Shown here piece after piece: positions 21,622 to 34,333 of a stretch of DNA of 64,000 bases; position 1 is the first letter of the stretch, and each line of letters starts with the position of its first letter. The stretch comes from Thalassia testudinum. Its lineage: Eukaryota > Streptophyta > Magnoliopsida > Alismatales > Hydrocharitaceae. Position numbers and translations under genes: made by a program. The stretch lies in assembly GCA_037157565.1 (NCBI GenBank), contig JAZHRO010000063.1, positions 153,686,501 to 153,750,500 on the forward strand, given 5' to 3'. The notes beneath the pieces were generated by a model. The model saw only the letters and a program-made list of their open reading frames with translations. It was not told the DNA's origin and made no database searches.

Positions 21622-23630
21622 TCATATAGAAGTCTAAACTTACACCTGCCATTGAAATTCAAAAGGCATCTTGATATTGTCTTTGATCTTTATAGGTGAG
21701 CTAATGTAGTCCAAACATCTAAGATTCCTTGATAATAAGTTGGTCTTTAGATCACATATAATCACCTTTCCTCATTTTTTGAACAAAAGTAATTCCTCTA
21801 TTTTATTTGCTCTCTTTCAATTCTTCGTTAAGAAGCCATTTGGGATGGCATCAAGCTTAATTGGTGCCCTTGGAGGTGCCAATCCAAAATGATTTTGTGT
21901 AGGTCTTAAGCCTGACAAGGCTAAAATCAATGAGGACAAGGTCCTCTACCAGCCATGTCCATGAACAAATAAGAGCATTTGCTTGTTTCTACCATCAAGT
22001 CTACCCAAGACCACATGTAAGGATAGATCCATTGGTAGAGACATAAGGGCAGGGGCAGTTGCCCCCACTAAGATTTAGCAGACATTCAGAAGTTCACTTA
22101 GGATATATATGCGCAAATACCTTCTCTTTTTATTAGAAAAAATAGGTCAAAAGGAAGTTTACCTAAGCTAGTAGTTTTTCATTTTGATGTTAGAAAACTA
22201 TATTGAGATATTGTATGTAAAGTTAAATGAATGGAATACACAACAATTCTAGCAATGAAATTAGAAAAAAGTGGATTATGAGAAAACAAGTTGATTATAA
22301 GAAAATAGACTTTGGAGAAACATATTGTTTCAAAATTGAGATGATTAGAAGATGAATTCAAAATTTATTTGTCTATGTACCATAGAATGTTCATTGCCTT
22401 CCTTGACTCACTCACATTGTATCAAAAAGTTTGGAAAACATTTAGAGTCAATAAGCAATGACCTAAACCTTGCATAGCCCACAACCTCATTTATATGTAA
22501 GAGAATAAGAGCACTTCGCTCAAGCCTAATGGCTTGATTTAAAACCAACCAATCTGCCATATTGCTTTAGAAAACTTTTACTAGCCATTGTAGAGTCATT
22601 CTAGACCTTTAGAAGTTAAACAATATTAATAGGCCTAAACCTACATTGCAAACATGAATTAAGAGGAGAAAAACACTCCATTGCTTGATAGTTATTATTC
22701 TTTCATTTATGCTCAATTCTGCACCCTTGTAAAGCCTTTAGTAGGGAATCCTTTTTGAAATCATAGCCCTCTTACATTATAGCTGTCAGAATCATAATGT
22801 GGCAAGATATTATCATAACTTCAATTTTCTAAAGCTTCTCAACCCTTTAATCCAAGGTAACTCTAGTATAAAAAGATTTCATACATGTAGCCAATTCTCT
22901 TTATAGCTTTGAGTTTGAATCAAAGATAAGTTCTCATTGGTTGTAGGATTCATGTATTAAGTATTTCTAATATCACTTTCAAGCATGAAGAGGTGCTGTC
23001 AAGAAGCTTTCTCTAAGTGGAGCGATAACTTGCTCATTGCTTGTTAATCATTGGCTGTTTGAGTAGAGCATATTATAGAAAAAAAGGATTAGGTTTAAGC
23101 TACTTTATGAATAATCTTCTAGTATTTGCATGCATTGGAACCTTTCTCATGCAAAGAGATAAAATTGCACTTTGGAGTGTGTCCATTAAAGTTGACTTTT
23201 TTTAGGATGATTGTCTTGTCCCATAGAAGTAGCTCTGTGCCAATGAATTGAGGTTTTGGTACTTAAGAAATTTTAACTAGAAGACCTCAGCTTGTAATTG
23301 ACTTATGTGAGGAGCCTATTTCTACGTCAAGGATATATGGATTATGTTGAAATTAATGCATATACAAAATATAAAAACATATACATTTTCAATGATTTCA
23401 CGCAAATAAGTAATATTAACTCAAGCAAGTTTGACATCATATGGCAAGATTTAGAATAAAATAAAAAATAAATAGCATGCAATGGTACAAATAAATAAAA
23501 CAGAAATAGATTAGATGTGAAGTGCCCATGAAGGACTTCCCATAGAGAATGTATCATCCTCTACAATATTGGTGTGTCAGGGTTTGATGAACTCCTTCCA
23601 GGATATAACGATTCACCTCCAAGATTTGAT
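21622..23630. other. Unassigned AT-rich sequence
   Basis: No transposon ends, LTR features or coding domains are recognised. A short palindrome ggggcagttgccccc lies near 22052. The short open frames are what this base composition gives by chance. Confidence 0.3.
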
Positions 23631-23639
23631 GCACTTCGA

Positions 23640-24070
23640 GCTTGGACGTCCTCGAAACCACCTCAAGAGAACTAAACCAAGGCAATTTGATTGATCAATT
23701 TGATTCATCGACCAAATCCTAGAATGATCGACCAATTTGATTGGTGGATCAATCAATCATCTCTCGTGGATCACTCTTAAACACCTTGTGTGAGATTGAC
23801 AAATTTGATTGGAGATTGATCTACCAATCTTGCATCGAACGAACATGCCTTGAGAAAGAGTGAAGAGAGAGTGAGAGAGGAAGAGTGGAGAGTTTCTTTG
23901 TTGTGTTGAGTGTCAAATGGGAGCCCCCTGATGGCTTTTATATTGAGGCCACGACTCGATGTTTATAGAAATTCGACAATTGATTTATCAATTTAGTCCA
24001 TTGATGGATCAAATAACTTGATCGATCAAACTATTTGATTGATCGAATTGACCCATTGATTGATCAATTA
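23640..24070. repeat. Dispersed TTGATC/GATCAA motif cluster
   Basis: Many copies of ttgattgatcaattt-like words occur in both orientations at 23690-23830 and 23980-24070. Between them is a purine tract (23850-23895) and a ttttatatt TATA-like motif near 23936. The look is of the U3 of an old LTR, but no ends were found. Confidence 0.45.
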
Positions 24071-24951
24071 ATGAGATTTTAAAAATCTATCGTAAAAGAG
24101 TTCAAGTTTCAAATTAATTCTCACTCGAGGTGAGCTGTGGCGGGGCACACACGTGCATGTGTGTGTGGTCCTTAACCCCATCTCTCACTCTTTGCTACAT
24201 AAGCCATGGGAGGTAGAAATCATTTACACCGACTAAGAGATTTGTCGAAATTGGGGTTACGATGAGAGAGAGAGAGAGGATGCCCACTAGTAGATGATGG
24301 ATGGACAAGGGTTGGGTGTTGCCACCAATAAGCCATTCATCAAGATGCGAATCAGGAGGATGTGGGATGTAGGGGGTCAGCTCCTATCTTTGTGCGGTGA
24401 GATCAGTGCCTTCACTACCTGGGGAAAGGGCACCTTGCTCGCTCTTGTCAGGATCCTATCCACTGCTATCGGTGCAATGCCCTTGGAAATTGGGCAGCAA
24501 CTTCTGGCCGCCGATGAGGGGACGCTGGTGGCTTTTAGTCTATGGTGGATGCTTAAGTGCATCAACCACCGCCGATGAGACTAGCTACACGGAGCCCTCT
24601 CTCGATTGAGGTGGTGGTTCCACGATCGGAGGAAGGTGCTTACATGGCGTTAGGCCTCCATCATGCGATCATTGGATAGATTTCTCATTGGGTGAGATCT
24701 CTATCTGAAATCATCGGGTCTATGGAGGTTGTGATGGGGTGCTCTGGGGTGAAGGTTGGCCAGTTTGCTGGAAGGAAGGGCCATCCTTCTGTGCGATATG
24801 AAAGATGGGGGAGGTTGACTAGTTATTGTTTTGTAGCATGGACATGTGGGTGGGGGGGGGGGGGGGGTCACTGTAACATGGCGAGGCATCTCTCCCTTCG
24901 ATGGTGTGTTGGAGGAGAGACCACTATAGAGGGAGTGTAGGTTCTGACGAA
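24071..24951. other. Unassigned GC-richer segment
   Basis: It contains a CA/GT alternating stretch around acacacgtgcatgtgtgtgt (near 24147), a GA microsatellite (24263-24279) and a run of 16 G at 24852-24867. Open frames at 24294-24578 and 24692-24940 have no recognisable motif. Confidence 0.3.
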
Positions 24952-25520
24952 GGGGGTGAGATTTGTGTGAAATGAAATAATGTGGAATAAACAATCTCAC
25001 AAAGATGCAATCACAAGTACACAAGGGATTATTAGGTGGAAACCCAAACCCGAGTAAAAATCACCACCTAAGCCTCTCGACTTAGGATTTTCTTATCAAC
25101 CTAAGTGATCAAATCCATTAATGAACTACTTCAAACTAGGGTAGTTCAGCCTCTTACAACCACATTACCTATACGAGGGTAGTGTACCTCAAACCCTCCT
25201 CTCCATGAGGAGTATTTTGTCCCACGAAGGAGATAGGAATTCGCAAAGCGAATACCCAACAAAAAATAAAGGAAAAATAAAATACCTATAGTGCCACAAA
25301 GTAAATGTAAAGCTATGCTACTATAGGAAAGAATCTCCCCTTAATAGGAAGTGCGTAGGCGTGATCGCGGTAGAGTATCGATGCTCTTAGATTTGTTGAA
25401 CGGGGCTTGGAGAGCAAGATCACTTCCTTTCTTGATGATTTCTTCTCTATGACACAAAGAGTGTGGAAGTAGTGTTACTTGGTGTGTCTATCTTACGAAG
25501 GGTGCTCCTCTATTTATAGA
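24952..25520. other. Old LTR-like sequence, left of chromovirus
   Basis: Phrases such as tctcacaaagatgcaatcac and gtggaaacccaaacccgag, and the ending ctctatttataga at the insertion point, look like an LTR or leader of an older element, perhaps Ty1/copia. The sequence resumes at 52487 after the chromovirus. Ends and orientation are not determined. Confidence 0.3.
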
Positions 25521-25713
25521 TGTAATGACCCATTACACTTTTAGCCATTTAAGATGTCTGGAATTTCAGTCAGACGTCTGTCCAGACGTATGGACCTATT
25601 CCTGGACGTCTGAAAGTGAAATTTTCGTACTGCACTTTGCGCTCTGTGCGTAGGCGGTGCGTAGAGGTTGTTCCCCCTATCTCTCCTTCACCCCGCAAAC
25701 CCTACTCCCCTCC

Positions 25714-25722
25714 TATTTATAA
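25714..25722 (+). promoter_or_regulatory. TATA-like box, chromovirus 5' LTR
   Basis: TATTTATAA in the context cctcctatttataaccctcc, kept in the 3' LTR at 49916-49924. It is only about 190 bases into the LTR, so U3 is short and the bulk of the LTR would be R/U5. Confidence 0.5.
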
Positions 25723-27431
25723 CCCTCCATTCTCCTCTCCTCTCCTCACACCATAGCATCCACCACCTCTAGCACCTCCTGTGCAGTAGCAACGAGGCTT
25801 GAGAGAGAGGTGAGAGGGGGGCGAGCGAGGGAGAGCGAGAGGGAGGAAGGAGGAGAGTGTGGAAGGTCGGAGGACCTTCGGGAGCTTGACGAAGCTCGCA
25901 CGGCCAGCGGTGGGCACATGCACGAGGAGTAGAGGGCTCAGGGAGGCGGCCTCCCGACCCTCCACAACGACTAGAGTTGCTGCGATGCGTTGCGAGCGAG
26001 TGAAGCGAGCTGCGAGGAGCTTCTGATACTGGAAATTTTCCAGAATCAGACGTCTGGAGTGAATTTCGGACGACTGGCAAGGTACCTGGACGTCTGGAGC
26101 CAAGGCCAGATGTCTAAAAGTGCATATATCGCAAGGTACGTATCTTCCTGTGCCATGCATATCGCAACGCAAGGGTTTTTGTTGGTTGACCGTGCTTATG
26201 CTCTCGTACGCAAGTGCAGCTTTGGGAAGGCACGCGATGCACATTCCCATGCACTTTTGGATGTTTGATCATATCACCAGACATTCAGAGGTGCTTCCAG
26301 ATGACCGGAGACCTTGTTCGACATCTGGAACTATCCTTAGACAGTCGTAGAGGAGGTCTAGATGTCTGATCAGCTGCAAGAGACACAAGGTGAGTTTTGA
26401 CGTCATTTAAGACATCTGGGATTAGTCCCAGATGTCTAATTTTTATCAGAACCCGCATTTTTGGCCTGTTTAAGGCCCAAACAGAATCCGATTTCCGCAA
26501 ACGAAGTACCGTTGTTTTCTACTCGAGTTCCTCTATGTATTCGTGTTGAGTACCTACTGTTTTGAGCTTGTCTAATGTGCATTGGACGTTGGTACAAGTT
26601 ACAGCCGGTGGCGTGTTCGGGGCCCGCAGAGACAACAAGATCTGCGGTACAGGCCCCCATTCCTCCCGTGATACCCAGCAGAGTGGTTTAATTCAATTAT
26701 TAACATTTAAATAAGAATGTGCTTGGTTGAAATAGCCAAATGGAACTCTAGGATGTGGAATGAATCCTAAGGTAGAAAATGGATGAGCCTGTTTGAGCTG
26801 TACTGTTTACTTGAATGCATGGTTAAGATAAATTGCTAGCAAATGCCTGTATTCTAATTACGAGCTGCCTATAGTCAATTGAGAAATTACCTGTAAAAAC
26901 ACCAGTTGCATGTTATTGAGAATTGAACTATGAAAACATAAGCTACCTATATTCAATTGAGAAATTACCTGTGAAAAAACCAGTTGCATGTTATTGAGAA
27001 TTGAACTATGAAAACACGAGTTGCATGTATATGGATGAGGAATGAATTATGAAACATGAGATCTAGATCTAGATAAATGAGGTGAACAAGAGCATGAACC
27101 CTACGGGGAATTAGGAGTAGAACTCTTTTGGATAAACGGAATCTGGAATGTAGATGGGAAGTGTGCTGGCCCTTGAGTACGTGGTACCAAGGAGAGCAAC
27201 TGTCCCCTTTTAGTGTAGAGCGGAGCTAGCCTCTCTTGGGTTGAGACTCAGGGTTACGATTGGTCACTCTACACCGACTCCTGTTGGCCCTCGCATACGT
27301 GGTACCGAGGCGAGCTACTAGTGTAGGGAGGGAGCTAGCCACCCCACGAGGCTCGGGGTTCAGCTAACCACCCTACACCAACTTTGTTAGGCCCTCTGGG
27401 CAAACCAGGGTAGTCAGATGAGGATGCGCAG

Positions 27432-30129
27432 TGTTTCGAAATGTTTTATCAGGTTTTTAAAGGATGTCACATTGTAATATAGCCGAAAAAGCGTTCAAAA
27501 CAAATAAAGATTTTTCTTACTCGAAAATCGGAGTATCCGAGGTCGAACACAGGGAGCAATCTAAGTGCTTTTAAAAACTTGAGAATACAACTTCATTTAA
27601 ATGACAAACAATTGGTTTAATGAGAGAATTATAAAAAATGAATTGCTAAAAAGAATAGAATTGGATGTATGATTTTTGTATCAGACGTCTTAAATGTAAG
27701 TCTTCTTCTGCCTTGCTGTTCTTCTTCTTTTTTGATTCTGTCTACTGTTAGTCCTTCTTCTTCTCCTTGGCGGGTCTTCTGATTTTGTCTGCCTTCTTCT
27801 TCTTCTGAGTCCTTCTGCGTCCTCTTTCTCTCTCTGCAGTCTTCACTTCTACTAAGGCTTCTCTTCTTCTTCTTCTGCCTTGGCGAGCCTTTTCCTCTGC
27901 TCAACTTTTCTTCTTCAGCTTCTCTTCTCCTTCCAGCGGCTAAGTGCTGAGCTTCTTCTCTTCGGCGCTCTATCTACCTGCACACAAGGCAGCAAAACCT
28001 ATCCCTTCCCTCTACCTGTGCGTATCTCTCTCTCTCTGCAAACCGCTCATAGGAAGCTCTCCTAGAGCCGGGTTAGCGGGTCCGAGTGCATACCCGGGAC
28101 CAGGCTCACCGGCGTGTTATGGTGCGTGACGTGTGGTTGGTAGTGTGCCGGGTCGGATCCACCAGGTCCGCATGGTGAATCCGCGGACGAGGCGGGCGTG
28201 GGGCGCGGGACCTCACCCCAGGTGTGTCGGAGGCGATAAGGCTAATTCACAAAAATCAACTTAAACCAGTGCGGTGCTTTGTGAACTCACTATGTGGGAC
28301 TAACTGGCGCCTCTCCTCGCGCACACTCGCAGGAAGACTTCTTCGCAATCTCCTCAGCTGCAGCTTCTGTTCTCTTCAGTTGCTGGCTGGCTGCCTTTGC
28401 AGAAGTCTCCCCAATCAGCAGCAGCTGAAAACCTGGAGCCCTGAAGCCTGGAGCTCAGAAGAAGCTGCTTCAAGGTGGCTTTAATGGCGGTCGAGCCTCA
28501 GAATCTGTCAGACACGAATACTGCCTCACGACCTAATTAAACTACCGGAAGACCTTGGCCGTGGCACGGCGAAGGTGGTGCGATGTGCAGCAGGCCGCGG
28601 GGCAGCCTAGGCGTGCGTGCCTAGGTCGACCTGTGACCGGAAAGTTGGGTGTGTTCGAGGGTGAGTTGTGTGAGTATGGAGGGACTGTGGAGGGGCGGAG
28701 AGTATTCAGTGGGATGAGGCGAAGCTTCTGGGTCGGTCGGCGAGTTGTATGGAGCTGCGGATCGACGAGGGCAACTCGCCGGAGGTTGGCCGGAGGCGAG
28801 GAAGGTGATGGTGGTCAGGCGTGGTCGAGGGTCGGTTTGAATGAAGTAATGTGGGAAAAGAAAGAGGGGAAAATGGGGAGTAGTTCTAACTTACTTGCAG
28901 GGACGAAGGGGGCCGGAGAGGCGGGCAGTCGAATTGACTGTCGCCGGAGAAGAAGCACCCAGAGGGAGAGAGCGGCGACGAGGAAGTGGGCAGGGAAGCG
29001 TGCGCTTGGTGCGGCGCGACGCAGGAAGACTAGACGAAGCAAACTCTGCTACTGGTATGGCAGCAGAGCGACGAGGAGGAGGAGTGGCCGCCGAAGCTTG
29101 TGGGTTTCTTGTCGGAGAAGGAAGAGAGGAAATTTTGAGAGATTCTCCGCCAAGACAAGCTTCAGATCTCGCAGAGGGTCGGAGGTCTTTTTATAGGTGC
29201 TGGCCGAACTTTCTGGTGCGTGGAGGGTGGCTTTTGGCTACCGCTGTCTCGCCGGAGAAGGAAGGTGGTTGAGACCCAAATTTCTCGTGCGTTCGCACGA
29301 GAGTTTGGAAAGAAATCAGAGATCAAGATCGGGCTTAGATGGAAGGGAATTCCTCAGCGAATCTCCCTTCCAATTCAGGGAGGAGATCTCTAAGGAATTT
29401 GAGCGTATCCCCCCTGTCAACCTCGCCGGAAAAGAATCTTCCCCAATAATGGTAGAAGGACCTGATTGTAAGATCAGAGAGAAAGATAGGGGGGTTATTG
29501 TGATGGTTTTCAAAAGATAGGGACCAAAATGTGATTGGGTGTACTAAATTGCAAAGTAGGTCAAGATGACCTCCCCTTAGGTCCAAATTTTAGTAAAAAC
29601 CTAATTTTGACCTAAAGAATCCAATGGTGAAGTTGGATTTTAGGTTTGACCACGTTTGACTGGACATTTTACATAAAAACCCAATTTAGGTCAATTGATG
29701 AGCTAGGACCCTGATCTAAGTCAAACTAGGTTCCAGAGGCCAATTTGAATGTTCTAAACCCTAGGGGATATTTTTCCATGATTTTTAGAGGGTTTACTTG
29801 ATTTTTATCCTGACCGGAACCTTGTTGAATTAAGCGAGTCTGTTTTAGGGTTACCAAATGCCATTTAATTCCTAGATTGCACATGAACCCATTTCTGATT
29901 GATTCAACTCACTTTTTATCTCATTTAGACCATTTGACCTATGCTCTGTCTCTGAGAAATTCCGTTTATGTATTGCAATGGTAAAATTGCAGTTTTAACC
30001 TTTATTTCATGTTTTCTTCTCAAAACACTTATTCCTCCAATTAAGCCCTCTTCTAAGTCATGTAGGAGCTTTTATTCTCTTTATTAGGTCAAAATGAGCT
30101 AGTTATGGCTCATGATGAGGCGCTCATCA
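27432..30129 (-). mobile_element. Solo Athila-type LTR inside chromovirus LTR
   Basis: It starts TGTTTCG and ends CTCATCA, with a perfect cgcag duplication (27427-27431, 30130-30134). The U5 motif cgaggtcgaacacagggagc is near 27539. The minus-strand TATA motif TATAAAAA is near 29189-29196, and the terminal palindrome tgatgag/ctcatca is at 30113-30129. The 3' LTR of the chromovirus lacks this insertion. The open frames at 28555-29272 lie in its GC-rich part and are not genes. Confidence 0.9.
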
Positions 30130-30989
30130 CGCAGATTGTAGAGGGGTAAGACCCCTATTTGGTTATAAGGGGCGAGACCTCTGTTCTGAGAAGGCATGGC
30201 CCTATACTATTCTGTGTTGTACTTTAGGCGTACTCGCTAGCGGAAACGACTGATCGCGTGTCAGTGCGGGGTAGGTCCCATGCACTTATCACGCATGCCG
30301 TAGTCACCGCTACGTCTTGACAGTGACCTCGGGGTGATTGACTGGGTGTAGGACTACCATGGGGGACTCTCCCGGCCAAGAGAGCACCACGTGTACCTTC
30401 TACTCTACGGAAAAGACTGCAATCAAGATTGTTCCCATGAGGAACATGTAAGATCAAGAAATATCTAGATACTTTGAGAAATAGATGAAATAGAAACATA
30501 TAAATAAGATAAATAGAAATGAGAATTAAATATGTTATTCTTATTGTTCTTGTACTTAAATAATACAAACACCACTCTACTCAGCATTCATTGACTCTGT
30601 CTTTTCATAACACTATTCAGGTCCAGGAGTTGAGCAATCTGAGTTTCCGGCTGTAGCGGGTGCTGGGCCCAAGCGAGTCTAGCCGTAGTCTTTCTTCAGC
30701 ACTTTCTTTTTCACTACTATTGTAGTAAGTAATGGACACTTAGTTTACTATTTCCGCTACTTCTGTTTCCTTTTTACTTTCAGTTGTTGTTGTGGTGGCA
30801 TGTACTGAGACAGTTGTTCTGCTTTCTTTACTGCTTTATACTTTTCTTCTGGTTAGTTATATTGCATGTGTGAATGTGGTTTATTTTCATGCTTTTAGTT
30901 ATTTCTTGTTGGACAACTAGGTCTTGGGATTAGTCGAGGCGAGCAGGTCTCGGGTTCTGTAGGGATTCGAGAACCGAGTCATAACAAGA

Positions 30990-31001
30990 TGGTATCAGAG
31001 C
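30990..31001 (+). other. Primer binding site, initiator Met tRNA
   Basis: tggtatcagagc starts 3 bases after the LTR end, as in Tekay/Del and other plant chromoviruses. Confidence 0.9.
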
Positions 31002-31170
31002 AAGGTCGTCCCAAGAAATGAACCAATTGGCTTGAGAATAAACACTCACGTGCATATAACTAGGATAGCCACCGCAACGTATCGCTTTGATATTCGTTCC
31101 GAGTCTTTTTCTCAATGTAATCTGGTATCGTTGACACTCTTGTTCTATCTTTCGCATCTCCTTGCAGGAG

Positions 31171-33828
31171 ATGTCTTGTCGGGGAGTTCTCGAGGCAGGC
31201 CGTGGTCGCGGCTGTGGACAAGGTCGAAGGGGCGAACGTGCCAAACGTGAGGTACCAGTTGACCCACCTCTTCTCCCGAGCATTCAGGCCCAGGATCTCA
31301 CCCAACTGATCAGAGACATCGTGTGAGAGGAGCTCCACCAGCCTCCATGGGCACCTCTCCCTGAGGACGTGGAGGGGGAGTCCTCGGTGGGACAGAGAGA
31401 CCGTCGTAGCACCGAACGAGTAGGAGGGGGACGGGGTGGTCCTCCGCCGCCCCCATCGCACTCTGACACTTCCGGGCATGAGCCCTCTTTTCCTGGAGGT
31501 GTGCCCGTTCCCCCACTGCAGTTGCAACATGAGTTGTTTGGACAGTTTCGAAAGCTGAAGCCCCCTCCTTCAAGGGGGATGAGGACCCGTCTGAGGTAGA
31601 GGACTGGTTGGAGCAGATAGAGAAGGTGTTCGACACCCTTCGCCCTCCCGCAAAGTGCCGCATGGCCTTTGCTACATACCAGCTACAGAGCGTAGCACAC
31701 AGGTGGTGGAGGGCAGTTAGAGGCCAGGAGGGGAGAGAGCCGACGTGAGACCAGTTCGAGGCTCTCTTCTACGAGTAGTACTTTCCATAAGCCTGGCAGG
31801 ACCAAAGGAGGCGGGAGTTCCACACTCTCCGCCTGGGACGATGACGGTTAGCGCATACCGCATGCGTTTTCTGGAACTGTCATGTTTTGCCTCGACAGCT
31901 GTGTCTACAGAGGAAGAGCGCCTATGGAGGTTTACTGAGGGGCTCCGACCTGCTATTTGGGGGTATGTCAAACCCCTGAAGCTACCCACTTTCTCTCATG
32001 TGGTTGAGGCAGCCATGACCTACAAGGCGACCAACCTAACCACGCGAGACATTGACAGCGGACGGAAGAGGCCCTACCAGCCAGAGTACTCTCAGGGCCA
32101 TCGAGAGAGGAGGCACACGGCACCCATATGAGAGCCATCTCATTTTGCGGGGTCATCAATGACCTTTGGGGGCCTTAAATAGGGGCCAATTGCCAGCACC
32201 GGACCCTCGCCCAGCCGCCAGCAGGGACCTACGGAGGGAGGAGGTCGTGTACCCCTCTGCTACCAATGTGGCTAGTCAGGCCACATCAGGAGGGACTACC
32301 CATCTAGGGCCGGAGCACAGTAGATGCTCCCCACATTGAGCGCTAGAGGTCAAGCTGGTGGTCGTGGTCACCAGGAACGTGGGGGAGGGCAGCAATCATG
32401 AGGAGGGTATCGACCAGCTCCTGCTCGCCCGACCCAGAGTGTAGCTGCTTCGTCTGCACCGAGGGCCGAGGGGCATATCAACGCCCTAACACATAGACTC
32501 CAAGGCTTCAAGTTCAGTGGTGGCAAGTATAGTTACTATTTCTGGTAGATTAGTGTACGTACTTTTTGATTCCAGCGCCACACAGTCCTTCGTCACTACG
32601 AGTTTGCCGTCAGTTTGAGGCAGGGCAGTATATTGTTAGAGGATCCGTTTGTGATTAGAGGCCCAGGTGGCCAGTTGTTTGTAGCCGAGGTCTACAAGGA
32701 CCACGAGGTCAGTATAGGGGGACACAGCCTCCCCGCTGACCTGATTGTGATACAGATAGAAGATTTTGGCGTGATCCTAGGGATGGACTGGTTGTCTACC
32801 TATCACGCCTTGGTGGACTATTTCGGGAGGAAGATCGTCTTCTCCATACTGGAGTTGCCTCCCTTTGAGTTTCACAGACAGTCGGTGGACGAAGGTTTCA
32901 GGTGCATCTCCGCGCTTCGAGCAGCGAGGCTTTTGAGCCATGGGTGTGAGGGCTTTTTGGCCTGTGTAGTGGAAGAGCCCAGCCCCGTGGCTGACTTTCA
33001 GAGTATCCCGATGGTCTGCGAGTACCTCGATGTTTTTCCAGAGGAGCTGCCAGGACTACCGCTTGAGCATAAGATTGAGTTTGAGATCTCACTGGTATTG
33101 GGGACCAGCCCTATTTCTACTACACCGTACCGGATGGCACCGCTTGAGCTGCAAGAGCTCAAGTCACAAATACAGGACCTGTTGGAGAAGGGCTTTGTGA
33201 GGCCCAGTGCGTCCCTGTGGGGATTCCCTGTACCGTTTGTAAAGAAGAAGGACGATACCCTGCAACTTGTGTCGACTACCGACAACTGAATAGGGTCACC
33301 ATCAAGGACAAGTATCCGCTGCCGAGGATTGACGACCTCTTCGACCAGTTGCAAGATGCCACAGTGTTCTCCAAGATAGATCTGAGGTTGGGTTACCACC
33401 AGTTGAGGATCAAGGAGATCAACGTCTCCAAGATAGCTTTCCATACCCGGTATGGGCACTACAAGTTCTTGGTCATGCTGTTTGGGCTAACCAATGCCCC
33501 CGCTGCCTTTATGGATTTGATGAATCGGGTTTTCAGGCCGTACTTAGACCAGTTTGTGGTGGTGTTCATCGACGATGTGCTCGTTTACTCGCAGGATCAG
33601 GCGCAGCATGGACAGCATTTATGGATGATCTTGGATGCCTTGAGGCGACGCAAGCTGTATGCCAAGTACAACAAGTACGAGTTTTGGTTAAAGCAGGTGA
33701 CTTTCTTGGGCCACGTGATTTCAGGGGATGGTTTAGCTGTGGATCCAACCAAGGTTGAGGCCATACTCAGGTGGGAGAGACCATGCATAGTGATAGAGAT
33801 ACGCAACGTTTTGGGACTGGCAGGTTAC
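31171..33828 (+). pseudogene. Chromovirus gag-pol, 5' part, broken
   Basis: The ATG at 31171 opens an Arg/Gly-rich N-terminus typical of Tekay gag. Then come the gag core (DPSEVEDWLEQIEKVFDTL, about 31580; VAHRWWRAVRG, about 31695) and a zinc knuckle CYQCG-stop-SGHIRRDYP (about 32260) in which the last Cys is Tyr and a Gln codon is TAG. The protease reads VLFDSSATQSF (about 32560), so the DSG motif is DSS. The 32615-33289 frame carries GVILGMDWL of the protease C-terminus and the start of reverse transcriptase. After a frameshift near 33250, 33217-33828 carries [33 protein letters not shown] and [12 protein letters not shown] (the DD catalytic motif). The frame stops at LGLAGY, exactly where the Athila-type element inserted. 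It resumes at 47529. Confidence 0.9.
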
Positions 33829-34307
33829 TGAAATCGCTTGGCTTCGGGATAACCGGGTTTTAGTTTGTTATAACATTGTAGTATAGCCGGTTACTACCAA
33901 CATTTCAAATATATAAATTTTTTACTCGGAAAATAAAAGAGTTCCCGAGGTCGAACTCAGGGAGCAAGTTGTATTCTAGAGATATACATGTTTCTTTTAC
34001 AAAATAAAGAAAGAGAGAGGGAAAGAATTTGTTGTTCTCTTTGTTTTCTCCTCGTGATGTTCTTCTTTCTTTCTTTCTTCAGATCTCCTTCTTCTTCTTT
34101 GTTCTGCAGAGGTGATGCTCCTCTTTCTTTCTTCAGATCTCCTTCTTCTTCTTCCTTGGTTTCTGTCTTGGTCTCTCTTCTTCTTTTTCTGCAGTCTCTT
34201 CTGTGAAGGTTTCTTCTTGTTTCTCCTCCCTGCGGCTAAGTGTCAGCTTCTTCTTTTCTTTTTCAGCCAGGGACGTCACCCTTCCTTTCTTCTTTTCCCT
34301 TCAGGCC

Positions 34308-34333
34308 GTCGTCTGATTTCCAAATCAGACGAC
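34308..34333. repeat. Perfect 12-bp hairpin in R/U5
   Basis: gtcgtctgattt (34308-34319) and aaatcagacgac (34322-34333) pair perfectly around a 2-base loop. It lies downstream of the TATA box on the transcribed strand, so it would form in the RNA. An identical copy is at 45249-45274. Confidence 0.7.

Larger units (their letters stand above)
25521..30986 (+). repeat. 5' LTR of the chromovirus, interrupted
   Basis: Without the nested LTR and one duplication copy it is 2763 bp, against 2759 bp for the 3' LTR. A TATA-like TATTTATAA is at 25714-25722. Palindromes of CAGACGTCTG type cluster upstream (25571-25580) and also downstream of it (26047-26056). Confidence 0.9.

Noticed and set aside
28555..29272. 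Open frames of 213 and 125 codons
   Set aside because: They lie in the GC-rich part of a solo LTR; composition alone explains them.
30990..31001. tRNA-like match
   Set aside because: It is a primer binding site complementary to a tRNA end, not a tRNA gene; no tRNA cloverleaf was seen in the window.
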